Source: Aquila chrysaetos chrysaetos (Eukaryota; Chordata; Aves; Accipitriformes; Accipitridae). Taken from it: DNA of 64,000 bases. The first letter of the stretch is position 1, and each line of letters begins with the position of its first letter. The position numbers and the translations under genes are program-made. The DNA lies in NCBI RefSeq assembly GCF_900496995.4, contig NC_044005.1, forward strand, positions 29,492,363-29,556,362, written 5' to 3'. A model generated the notes under the pieces. The model ran no database searches. It had not been told where the DNA came from and was given only the letters and a program-made list of their open reading frames with translations. This document shows, in pieces, positions 35,401 to 45,400 of this stretch.

Positions 35401-36169
35401 GACTTGTCCTACTCACAGGTTTGAAAATGTCTTTCTATTCAGCAATTGCTCTGTAAGAAATCTGGTATGCAACTATTCTAGTAGTTTCCTTACTAATAGA
35501 CAAAAGTACCTGTTAAATACATGTTGCTGTGCCTTACATTGGAAGATACTTGGTATGTCTACTTTATGGTTCAGGATCATACCTCTGAGGTGGGGGCGGA
35601 CTAGTGACTGAAAAAAACCTGTCTGTAAAACTCTATTTCTGCCTACTTTACGTTTAGCAGTTTTAGTACTTCAGAAAAAGTACAAGAGCTTCTGTAAAAC
35701 TTAGCTCATACAAGCGAACTGAGTTTCATGTTGCCATTTTGAGGTCAAAGCCTCTCCAGAAAAGCAAATTCTTATTTGAGATGTGGGAGCTGAGCACACT
35801 GCTCCTATCTGTAGCCAATTATTGTGCTTTGTATCTTAAATGGTTTGGGACTTAACAGCTTTTTTTTTTTTTGTAAATCGGTGTGGGTGGCACTAGTTAC
35901 CCAAAGATCATTCTGTATATGGTATAAAGTAGCCATTATTCTGCTCACTAATGTGTGGGGTTTTTTGACTTTTTTCATAGGATGAAATCTTTGATATGGT
36001 GAAGCCTAAGGATCCTTACAAAATCTCCCTTCAAGACTTAATCAATAGCAGCCAAGGAGACACTGTTACCAGCATTCTAATTGATCTGAATGGGTTCTGG
36101 ACATACGAGAACAGAGAGGTCCTTGTGGCAAGTGATAATGACAACACTGGTGATGTTGATGATACGTGA
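20369..36169 (+). CDS. PPP2R3C: PP2A regulatory subunit B''-gamma (PPP2R3C/G5PR), complete, 13 coding exons
   Basis: This is a B''-family regulatory subunit of protein phosphatase 2A, with EF-hand calcium-binding modules. In mammals it also binds PP5 and acts in cytoplasm, nucleus and centrosome. Thirteen exons join without any frame break to 450 residues; the human protein is about the same length. It starts MDWKRSLRGR and ends in an acidic tail, GDVDDT. The clearest calcium site is residues 283-294 (DKDHNGMLSKEE), a canonical 12-residue EF loop. A second loop-like segment (DIENKGYLNVFS) has Ser instead of Glu at position 12 and is probably weak. The start chosen is the one conserved in the family, but its context is poor (T at -3), and an in-frame ATG 153 bp upstream has a better context. 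The polyadenylation signal is at 36402-36407. Identification rests on near-identity with remembered vertebrate sequence in every exon. Confidence 0.97.
21228..21355 (+). CDS. PPP2R3C: PPP2R3C coding exon 2
   Basis: Acceptor TTAATCAG, donor AGG|GTAAG. It encodes PKKSEQELKDEE and continues to IPRFYYR, ending in phase 0. Confidence 0.96.
22519..22623 (+). CDS. PPP2R3C: PPP2R3C coding exon 3
   Basis: Acceptor TTCCTAG, donor CAG|GTAAGA, 35 codons from LPAEDEVLLQ to NEELQ, phase 0 at both ends. Confidence 0.96.
23226..23338 (+). CDS. PPP2R3C: PPP2R3C coding exon 4
   Basis: Acceptor CTTTTAAG, donor AA|GTAAGG. It encodes NLWFLLDKHQTSPMIGEEAM and continues to GEKAGPKC plus two bases of a lysine codon. 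Confidence 0.96.
24168..24265 (+). CDS. PPP2R3C: PPP2R3C coding exon 5
   Basis: Acceptor TTTTACAG, donor AAAG|GTTAGT. It encodes QFFTAKIFAKLLHNDPYGR and continues to FFNYVMRK. Confidence 0.96.
25184..25274. repeat. A-rich/(CAAA)n low-complexity block
   Basis: CAAA repeats are flanked by poly(A) runs in PPP2R3C intron 5. The poly-Phe/Leu frame on the minus strand is an artefact of it. Confidence 0.85.
27057..27127 (+). CDS. PPP2R3C: PPP2R3C coding exon 6
   Basis: Acceptor TTTTACAG, donor TCA|GTAAGT. It encodes WLHQTRIGLSLYDVAGQGYL and ends RES. Confidence 0.96.
27866..27998 (+). CDS. PPP2R3C: PPP2R3C coding exon 7
   Basis: Acceptor TTCTGCAG, donor ACAG|GTACGT. It encodes DLENYILELIPTLPQLDGLE through the phenylalanine run to FLDPLRT. 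Confidence 0.96.
29172..29227 (+). CDS. PPP2R3C: PPP2R3C coding exon 8
   Basis: Acceptor GCTGCAG, donor GAG|GTAAAG. It encodes KIKIQDILACSFLDDLLE after a split glycine codon. Confidence 0.95.
29301..29376 (+). CDS. PPP2R3C: PPP2R3C coding exon 9
   Basis: Acceptor TTCACTTAG, donor ATG|GTAGGT. It encodes LRDEELSKESQETNWFSAPS and ends ALRVY. The intron before it is only 73 bp. Confidence 0.95.
30041..30177 (+). CDS. PPP2R3C: PPP2R3C coding exon 10 (canonical EF-hand)
   Basis: Acceptor TTCTCCCTAG, donor ATG|GTAAGT. It encodes QYLNLDKDHNGMLSKEELSR and continues to LTYDGEM. Calcium ligands D283, D285, N287 and E294 are in the expected places. Confidence 0.97.
30178..31878 (+). other. PPP2R3C: PPP2R3C intron 10
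   Basis: A 1.7-kb intron that contains one CR1 fragment and otherwise AT-rich unique sequence. Confidence 0.8.
30808..31281 (-). mobile_element. CR1 LINE fragment, 3' end present, internally deleted
   Basis: The plus strand is the reverse complement of a CR1 retrotransposon. The left end resembles the CR1 3' tail (AGAATCCCAGAATCAC), followed by words typical of the downstream part of ORF2 and 3' region, such as TTGTTGAACTTGATGAG, CAGGCTGTCAAGCTCCCTCTG and CCCATCAGAACTCCCAGG. The stretch between tail and body is shorter than in an intact copy. It lies in PPP2R3C intron 10, antisense to the gene. The short open frames inside it are CR1 debris. Confidence 0.8.
31879..32016 (+). CDS. PPP2R3C: PPP2R3C coding exon 11
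   Basis: Acceptor ACTTTTAG, donor AGG|GTAAGT, 46 codons from DYKTYLDFVLALENRKEPAA to LNYFFR. It holds the degenerate second EF-like loop. Confidence 0.96.
32799..32830. repeat. Poly(T)-rich run
   Basis: About 30 thymines with two single C interruptions. Confidence 0.85.
33149..33945 (-). mobile_element. CR1 LINE fragment, antisense to PPP2R3C
   Basis: The plus strand is the reverse complement of the CR1 3' half. Recognisable words run in the expected order: GGGCCTTACGCAAAACTTGC with CTGGACATCTCCAAGGAGGG, CTCCAGGTGAATTAATCTC, ATAGCCCTCCAGTGGGTTCC, GAGGCTGCATCTGGAGTAC and AATCACCTCCCCGAACCTGC. The copy is old, with many substitutions. Boundaries are approximate. Confidence 0.82.
35228..35287 (+). 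CDS. PPP2R3C: PPP2R3C coding exon 12
   Basis: Acceptor TTTTTTCTAG, donor AAG|GTTAGT, 20 codons AIQEQMKIHGQEPVSFQDVK. Confidence 0.95.
35288..35980 (+). other. PPP2R3C: PPP2R3C intron 12
   Basis: About 0.7 kb of AT-rich intron with a T run near 35860. I see no other feature. Confidence 0.75.
35981..36169 (+). CDS. PPP2R3C: PPP2R3C coding exon 13 (stop codon)
   Basis: Acceptor TTTTTCATAG, 62 codons from DEIFDMVKPKDPYKISLQDL to the acidic tail SDNDNTGDVDDT, then TGA at 36167-36169. Confidence 0.97.
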   Translation, partial: DEIFDMVKPKDPYKISLQDLINSSQGDTVTSILIDLNGFWTYENREVLVASDNDNTGDVDDT

Positions 36170-36430
36170 CTTTGAGATATCTCTACGGATACAGTCTGCT
36201 CCTGTTCAATCTGATGCACCAAGTGTTGAAAGCTGGAAACATTCATTATCTGAATCAATGCCTCTTCCATTTTACTTCCCTCCTCCCCTCCCCCCCAATA
36301 TAAAATGTGGTACATATAGAGGAATCGCAGAACTAATTTCTGAAACCAAAAAAGCAAATGTTGTTTAAAAGGTAAAAATTATCTTTTTTTTTTTTTTTTC
36401 CAATAAATATTTTTGGACTTTTTCCCTGTG
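36170..36430 (+). terminator. PPP2R3C: PPP2R3C 3'UTR with AATAAA polyadenylation signal
   Basis: A 3'UTR of about 250 bp follows the stop. AATAAA lies at 36402-36407, after a long T run, and GT-containing sequence follows. A second AATAAA at 36899-36904 could serve a longer transcript. Confidence 0.75.
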
Positions 36431-39281
36431 TACCAAGCCCTGTTCTTATTTAAATACCCTATTCTAAATGTGAATTTACCCTGAAAGTAAGGATGTGGTT
36501 CTTGCTGGCTTCAGCAGTAGCCTGTATCCACTCAGCCATCCCAAGCCTCCCACTGCATTCTGTATGGCTTCCTGTAATGACAGCGCTCTTGAGCATTCTG
36601 TTGTAAAGGCAAAAGTCTTCAATAAGAGGTAAAGAGTTTAGGCCTTTTTCCTCTGTATGTGTCCAGCTTTAAGTGTCTAACAGAAAGGATAAGTAAATAA
36701 CTATTGAACTGACTCAATAGTTGCCTGATTCTTAAGAGGTTAACAGAAATAAAACTGCACTACCTTTAGGTCTAGCTAAAACTAAGCCAAACACCTGTAT
36801 AAAGGCTTTCACCTACTTAACCTCCTGTGCAAGTATTTTAGGTAATTTAACTTAATTGTACAGCTGAGCTACAGCAGTAGTTAAAGCAGTGAAACTCTAA
36901 TAAAGCTGTAGCAATGTTTCAACTTTCAGATAAAATTACAGTAGCTCCAGGCCAGAGGTGGTTGCAATCCTGCATTATTTATTAGTTTGAGGTAGTGCTG
37001 AACACACTGAGCTTGTTAACAAGTACTACATGAGACTGTAAGGAAGGGGTGGGAGTAGTATGACATTTTGAATTTCAGTGTTTGAATATTCCACCATGAT
37101 GTGTGACTCGGTAAAGATGAAAACAGTGAACAGGCCCATGTGCCTGTGTGCAGGCATAAAGTTTCAAAGACCACACAGTTTTAAATGAAAAGCCATAGCC
37201 AACTTCCAGTTCAAAAATTATATTAAATATAAAATAACCAATTAATGCATTTACAGAAAAATTAAACTATTATGAAAGTAACCACTTTCATATAGTTTGC
37301 AAAAGGAAGGATTAAGTTAAGGCACAGTGAGTAATACAGTATTTCATACAAAGAAGTTTAAACCCAAGGCAGTGAGAGCATTTCTGATGCAACAGATAGT
37401 AGGGAGAGGGGGGAAAAAACAACACAACTGACATTAATTTCTTGACAGAAAAGCAAAGCATCTTTCAGCTGTGAAGGTTTTACTCTTGAGCTGTGAAGCT
37501 TTCTGTCTTTGACAGTATAAGAACTCCCAACAAGCTGTTCTTCTGTGTATTCCCCAGGTGTTGAACCAAGCTCTCCCATACAGATGTTCAGGGCTAAGGA
37601 ATGATTTTACACAGCTGTCAGCACCCTGTCTTACAATTCAAAAAGAGGCAAAGAACAGAGTATCAAAACAGATGGAATAGAGCTGATGACTGAATCCTCC
37701 TCAGAAGATTTAGCATAGTTCTGGAATGCTAAGGACGGATGAGAGGAGAAGGAGTTTGTGCTCTACAGGACACTAGTTCAGGCAGAGGGTTGTCTGAAAA
37801 ACATAACTGATCTCTGGAAACTCTAATAGCCAAGTTACTGGGCCTCTAATGTTACATCAGGCTCCTTAGTTGGTAGTGGGACCAAGGCCAGGGACATCTG
37901 ATGATACCCAACAGAAAATTTCACTGAAGACTATTTTTTAAATTTTACTTAGAAATCTCAAGGACAGAAGTAATGTTTCACATGGTAACTAGTGCACATT
38001 CTCTGCTCCTTTATCTAGAACAATTCTCTATAGAAAGCAACTGGGGCACTAATATCTGATTGTCATAAAGTAAACCATTCACCTTTTACAAGCTACAAGT
38101 AGAATGACAGTCATTGCGGTAAAATAGCCTTAACTGGTATTTGAGGCTACTTAAAAGCTGTGGAGCTACCTGCATTTCACTTACTTAAGCAAAAATAAAA
38201 ATTACTGTTGTTGCAATATTGCAGCAAAGTGTTTTGTTTATTTAAGAAAAAGGAAGAATCCTAAGTTTGGTTTTGTGATTTATAGTTATTTATGTATTCT
38301 GTGCTAAAGCAGGGGGAAACATCTGCAATGGCACATCCCGTACTGGTAATTTAACATTAAACAAATAGTCTGTTTAGGTTAATCAAGTACACTGACTCAG
38401 GTAATCTATGTCCAAAAAAGTTTTCGTAGTTCTAGATTGGTACCATAAACAGTGTCCAGTGCATTCAGTATAATTTAGCAAGACTCGAGTTTATTTCCCA
38501 GGACCATTCAGAGCATGTAAAGTATTCAAGCAGGTGGGTCTGTTAATTCTTGGACTAGTACTCTGAGAACATCTTACACTGTTGCTAGTTCTGTACTTTG
38601 CTACAGCACTGAATGGAGCAGCTGAGCACTATTAGCCTCCAAGAGTACTGGTGCTTGTTAATAAGTTAAGGGTGTTTACAGCCTCCTTTAAAGTTTTGTT
38701 GTTTTTTTTTTTAATAAAAAGTCAGTGGACCCTTAAATCTAATTAACATTAAATCTAACATTATCTCTTGTTTTAAACAACAGAAAAAAACAAACATGCA
38801 TACAATAGTGACAATAAATAGGGGAAATCAGACGCTATTATAATGACTTGTGAGTTACAGGATATTGATTCCTATTAATCTATTCATAGAGAGCCAAGTT
38901 GCAAACAATGTGCAAATCAGAAATAGGCATTTAGAAGTAGGAAACAGCACTGCATCTGTAATCCACAGGTGGTGTTAGAGACACAGCAATTCAAAGAAAA
39001 GACATTTTTACTTGCTTTACACAGAAATTAGCTCACACATTCCATTTTAGACCAATGTTTGTAGTGCAATTTTCATTTTAACTGAAGTGCCAATTTGGCA
39101 GAATGCCTCAGCCTTTATTAGGCAGACAGACTGAACAGACAGTGCCTAGCTCTCTCCTGATCAATAAGAATTCTAGAAGTTGTATTTCACTGAACAAGTA
39201 TAATCCTATTTTTCCTGCTTCTTATAGCCAGATTGTGACACCTGACACTTCCTGTTTCCTACATTATACAGAGCTTTACAC
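36431..39281 (-). other. Convergent intergenic region and probable FAM177A1 3'UTR
   Basis: This 2.85-kb stretch separates the PPP2R3C polyadenylation signal from the FAM177A1 stop codon. Minus-strand AATAAA signals (TTTATT on the plus strand) lie at 39114-39119, 38490-38495 and 36978-36983, so much of it may be FAM177A1 3'UTR. No coding sequence is supportable. Confidence 0.55.
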
Positions 39282-39494
39282 TTAAGGAGGGACAGGAACT
39301 ACATCTTGTTTATTTTCCCCAATGGACTGGCAATCTCCCTCATTTTCAAAGTTTACATTCACAAATGAAGTGCATGCTGTAGCTTCAGGCTGGTCTGTCT
39401 GGACAGGAGCTTCAGCTTGTGGCTTGTTCTGCTGTTCCCGATGCTGTCTTTCTGCTTCTTCTGACATTTTGTTTTCCTGTTCCTCCTCTTCCTC
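39282..39494 (-). CDS. FAM177A1: FAM177A1 coding exon 5 (stop codon)
   Basis: Acceptor CTATTTTTAG, then EEEEEQENKMSEEAERQHRE, continuing through VQTDQPEA and SFVNVNFENEG to PVPP, with the stop at 39282-39284. Confidence 0.95.
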   Translation of the reverse strand, partial: EEEEEQENKMSEEAERQHREQQNKPQAEAPVQTDQPEATACTSFVNVNFENEGDCQSIGENKQDVVPVPP

Positions 39495-42400
39495 CTAAAA
39501 ATAGATAATTCATAAGCTACTGTTTACCACTTACTTACATTCACTTTAAGGCTTTCTCCATAAGAGCATGGCCAGTACAAGGCAAGGACATTTGTTCCAC
39601 TAGAAAATGGTCGCTAGTTGATCATAAGATGAGGTGTATTCCAGAATTCCCATTATGGAAAAAAAAAAAATAACTGCCAAAAGCAAAGGATTAAACTGTG
39701 TTAAATAAACACAGAAAAAACGTCACATGTCTAGATAAGCAGTTTTTAGTCAATAGCAACAGTGATAGGTCTACCTTCTCTACAGCTTTTTCAGCTCTTA
39801 ATAATAAAGAGCTATCAAAAATAAAAAGTAAGTAGTAAAGCTTTAAATATGTTTTCCACCTCTTCCAAATGAAGATTATTGAGGGTTTTTTGCGTAAAGC
39901 ACTGGCTACCTATCAGTCATTTCCAGTTATGGTTTATAACAAATGGTAACATCCCATTCAATTTACCCTTGACACTTTGTTGAACAAGTTTTAGAGTTGG
40001 AAAGTATATTCCAAGCAGCCGCCTCTTTACAGTGTCCAGTAACTGCTCCATCCAACTTTCTCACACTGTTGACTTGAAAGTACATTGTACAAGAGAAACA
40101 ACTACAGCAGTGGTCAGGACCCTGCCAGTTCTAAGACTGATGAGCTAGTGAGAAAAGGCTGATGGATAAGCAAGCATTAATCATGCGTCAAATGAAAACT
40201 GAAGGCAAGCCGAAATAGAGGTTCTAAAACTTCATTTTAATGCTGGAATACAATTTTCTTTTTTTAAAATACCAAGGCAAGGAAGGCAAGTTAGGAGAAA
40301 AGAAGTGCAAGAACCCTATCTCACACACATACCTCTCTCTTCATTCTGTAATACTCATCAATGGCATATTGGTATTTTGGTGTGCTTATCCCCAGAACAG
40401 ATGCAATCTTTTCCCCAAGGAAATCACACACTAAAAAATAGAGAGGTTTACATTAAGATTAGTATCTAGAAGAAAATTCTTAAGCACAGTTTTATTTTAA
40501 AAGGTATCATCATCTTTCCTGAACTGTTTTCCATAGTCCTTCTTCACTCAAAAGACAAAACCAAAATCTGCTAGACTAATCTACTTATATATAATTATTA
40601 GCTCAATATACTAATAATTGTTCTTAAAGAATGAACAAAAGGAAAGGAACATGGAAATCAATTAACATCTAGATGGTGGTACTGTGTGTTTGAATTCTAC
40701 TAGTTTCAGCTTTGGATCCAGGTTTGTTTTGCTAGGGGATCAGTTAAAGGACAATCCTTTAACTGAACTTTAACTGAAAATTAAGGTTAGACAAAAATAC
40801 ATGGCTACCAGCTGCACTGGCACTTCAGTCTAATGGTACCAGCAAACTAGAGAGTTATTTATTGATATATGCATACTTCAAGTCAGGAGCAGTTTTAACC
40901 ATGTTCTGTGTTGCATACTAATGGAATAATAAAATACTTAGGTTTCAGCTGTCTCAGTTTTCAAGCTGGAGGCTACATGCAGCACTGCTTTGTGAAAACA
41001 GGTGGTGCACAGTCACAAGTATGGAACAGGTGGGGTTGTGTCAGTCAGTCTCTTTGCCATGATGATGGCTACAGCACTGGTTATTGAGTAAAGGCAAGCA
41101 AGAAGTCAAAATATATTGCACTTCAAATTGCAAATCTGGCCTGAGGATGCAAATGAGTTAGTCATCTTCAGGGAAAACAAGTTAGAAGTTAGCAATTGCC
41201 TGCTTCAATGGATATTCACAATAACTAATTTTATAGATATCCTGCAATCCAGAGCTCTGTGCAAAAGACCAGTTCAAATTACAAATTAAGAGGCAAAACT
41301 GAAGTGGGAAGAAGGAAGTACTAATGTTCAAATTCATAAAAGATGTCTGAAAAAAGGAAAGCACTATCTACCTTTTGTGTATGAAGAACAGATATGACAA
41401 GGAATAGAATTACAATGTACATTAAAGTGTTTCTAAAAATAAGGATAGGTTAATTAATAGAATAGACTACCAATAGTTTTAAAAAATACTCCAAATTAGA
41501 TGTACAATGACAGAAACTCCACAATATTTGTCAAAAAAAACCCATTAAAGATACTTTCCACCTTGGGAAGAACACAGACTAGGACAAGCATTTTTAAAAC
41601 TTTGCAAAATTTTATGAGGTCCACAGGTCAAATAAACTTCTATGCAGTGAGTTTAAGACTCTTGACAATAGTCTTATTTTTGTTTATTTTGTAACTTCAG
41701 AAGTCTGTTGTAAAGCACACGACTAGGTGTGTTCTTGGGATAATTTCTAGTTGTCTTCTTCATAAAAACTGTCAGTTTAGTTACTCCAAGCAGCATTCTT
41801 TTGAGATAACATCACACAAAACAGTTCCATACAAAACCTTATAGAAAGCTGATATACTCCCTTGCCAACACCACCCTATCTCCATATGGAGAAAAAGGGA
41901 AAAAAAAAAGAGTGTTCAGCAAAAGGGTATTTTCTGTTTGTTCTTCCATTCAAGAGTTGCTGATTGAAAGTAAAAAAAAAGAGTGCCTAAGGCAAGAGAG
42001 TACATCTCCACAGATTAAAATACAGGTTCATTCATACTTTTGAAAAAATGGCCAGTAGCTTACAAAGATGATTTACAGTCTGTCACAGTGACTTTCAATA
42101 TTGCATTACTGTTTTACCCAAGAATTAAATAAAGCAATACCTGATAAGGTTGATGTGGCAACTCGCAGCATGTGAAACCACAAGTAGGGCCCCCATGTGA
42201 GCGTTGTCTGTAAGAACAAGAGCAGTATGAATACGTATAGCTGTATGTTCATGGCACATAGTAATACATGCAAAAGCTCAAACAGACTGAGAAGAAAGAT
42301 CTGCAATGTTTCCTGTTTGCCAGCCACCACTGTATTTTTGCTTTAAAGTAAGTCTAGACCAGACATACATGAAGCAAGTTATCACCGTAAGATAGAAATA

Positions 42401-45400
42401 TAACCATGGTTTACATCTGGGAACATTTGTTTCACTGGTTTTTGCTTCCCACTCCCAGACTTGGGAAATGACAAGCATCCAACTCAATCCCAAGGTAACT
42501 CCTGTAACTAGAAAGACCTTTCCATAATGTTCTGAATTCCATCAGGCCGACAAGAGAAGTGGGTTAACCAAGTAGTCCTTCTACGGTACTATCGTACCAT
42601 AGTATGATAATGAGAGAACTGCAAAAGAATGTTTAAAACCAAACCAAACCTTCAAAGTGGTCCCTGAGCAAGAGGCTGCTTCCAAGTATTTACAAGCAGA
42701 TATGAATTATCATTTGGAATTGCACCTGAACAAAACCAGGAACCACAAAGGACGGAGAAAATTACTGCAGCCCTCTGAGGGAGTGATGGACTGGGCTGAT
42801 AAGTAAAGGGCCTGGGGTGATGTCAACAACAAGGAACACAAAATGAACAAAACAGGGCTCAAGTGGGGTCACCTCAAGCATTTGCGTGTAAGTGAGAAAG
42901 TCTCTCCGAAGTGCCTGCACGCTAAGGCAGGCAGCATGCGACGTCAACACAAGGAATTAGAGATCTGTGTGCAGCTGCAGGCGTAAGATCTTGTTGGGAT
43001 CCCAGAGATGCACTGGGCGGCTTGCATGACTGGAGTGCTGCAACGGAGGGATGCGGACTCTCTAGGAAGGACAAGCCAGGAAGACAAGGAGGGGGGGTTG
43101 CCCTTTGCACGACTATGGTGTATTCACCACCACAGAGGAAGTACTGCAGCCTCCACACAATCTGAGATACTTACACATAGGAACTTAAAATTTAGAAATT
43201 AATGGGCATACATAGGCTATCCTCTTCAATAAGGAAAGAGGCTGTATCTTTTAAACAAACAAACAAACAACAAGCCATGTAATAAAAAGGAGAAGGGGAA
43301 AAGCAGATTCCAATCTAACGGGGAAAAAGTTGTAGGCTTTCACTTTTGTGAAAAGGCAAACTCAAATTTCATAGTGAACTAAAACGTGTTCACAGTTAAC
43401 AGTCTGCTGTATTCAGGCAAGCTCTTTGTTATGTATTTCCCCCCAGTAAAGATCTCTGTAGAGGTACCTTCCTTGTGGAAAGTAGCAATTAAAAGTGTCA
43501 GTTTTTATTACATGAAATCCATTAGCTCCACTCAGTTACGTATGTATTTACAACTTGTTGCTAAAAACTGTTTGATAGTAACCATTTTCTGTGATCTTAT
43601 TTATTGAGTATCTGTACAGGACAACCAATATTATTGTAAATAATACAGCTAAGAGACTAGTCAGTATGGCCTCAGTATGCACATACACAAGCTACTAGAC
43701 TTGAGTGCCTTCGAAGCACAGTGTGACAGATGCACTCAACCCCCCCCTTAACCAAACTAGCAGTAGTTTGGTACAAGCTCCAAAGGAGGTAAAGGCCTGA
43801 GCCGTAGCCAAGCCAAGAACTCCTCCAGGAAACCCACAAAGCATCAGAGCGACACAGTAAGAACAAAGAAAGTTGTGGGTACAAGGAGTCTCGTGCATAC
43901 CTCTCCCATTGTATGCAATTTGACTACGAGCCTACCACTTTATCCCATAAATATAACAGCCTAAGTGAGCCTTCTTTGAGCTCTCCCTGCTAGGCAGCAT
44001 GGCTGCATGGCGGCGACCTCCAGCAATGAGATCTTTTACCAGTGACAGATCATTGCATGAGCCCAGTTTGAGTTCTCCCTGCATGGCAACTGGACTGCAC
44101 GCCAGGCAACTCTCCCCTTGAGCAGGGATGCCTCTCAGTGTTAAGAGATATTAGTCGTTTAGCTTAAATAAGTAAGTTTTAAATAGAATGAATCACTTAA
44201 AGTTATAATGTTGTGTGATTCAGTATGCTGTTTGCTTAGCTTTACTTACTTATCATGAATAGCTAGATTTGCTGAAGTCTTCAGCCGCAAGCTGTAAACC
44301 TGCACTTAGATTTACCAAACATGTACCTACTTAGTCAAAACAGGGGCCTCCAGAGCCAGCATAAATCAGGAGATAAGGAGGCTTCAAGGCTACAACTGTC
44401 AACAGCCCCTGCAACTCAACAAGATAACGAACAGCCTGTCTGGAGCCAGTGAAGGAATCCAGTAAGGGGTCAGAAGATCTCAGACCAGAATCACTACTGG
44501 ACCAGAGGGCGTGCGGAAGGCGTGCCTGCGGAAGGTGTGCGAAGAGAGCGTGAAGAGCGCGTGAGGGGTGGGTGAATAGTCTGTAAGGGTATAATTGCCC
44601 AGGGATTTCTTTGTTCAGGTCGGTCCCTCCCCAGAGGCACCCTGCTGGAGCTTACCCTGCTGCTGTACCGCTCTATTAAATTATTTATCTTATAAGATTC
44701 GATGCCTGAGAGTGTTTCAGGAAACCGAGGGCTTGAACCTCAGAGCGAACTAACACTGGACACCTGGATGGATCAGTAAGTGATCAATAGCATGCTAAAC
44801 TTTGAAATCCTAACTGATATAAAGGATTGATTGTGCACATATAATTCCCTTAGCCATAAACCACTGACCAGGTCTGGGACTAAGATTGGATCCAGCCGCA
44901 CCTAGACTCCTCTCTGAGAAGGAGTTTAGAAAGCAAGGGGGTCCTTTCTGAACTTCATGACTCAATGGGAGGTTTTTCTTACCCTTGGAATCTCTTAGAT
45001 ACAAACCGTTCACCAGGTCTGAGACTAAGTTTGGATCTAGCCGCACCTAAGTTCCATCAGGAGTTTAGAAAGCAAAGGGGTCCATTCTGAACCTCATGAC
45101 TCAACGGGAGAGTGTCCCTTACCTTTTTGCATCTCCAATCTCTGTGCAAATCATTCTAAATTGATTCTAACTCAATTTTCCTTTGTACATTTCTCCCATG
45201 TAGTAAGTAGTAAGAGTGAACCTTGCCATCAAACTCTGTTAAGTTGCACTTTTACAGATGCTTTAAGGATCCTAAATCACTCCTCTGCGACACATAGCCT
45301 CTAAAAATCAGTGCAGCAAGAAATCGTCTGTCAAGCCAGAAACTCAAGTTGAGCAGGCTGAAAAAAGCCAGATGCTATATATTTTTGGCAGTGGGTATGG

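Noticed and set aside
43672..43898. Two 67- to 70-codon minus-strand frames near the LTR
   Set aside because: Short, overlapping in two frames, and with no similarity I recognise to retroviral or cellular proteins.
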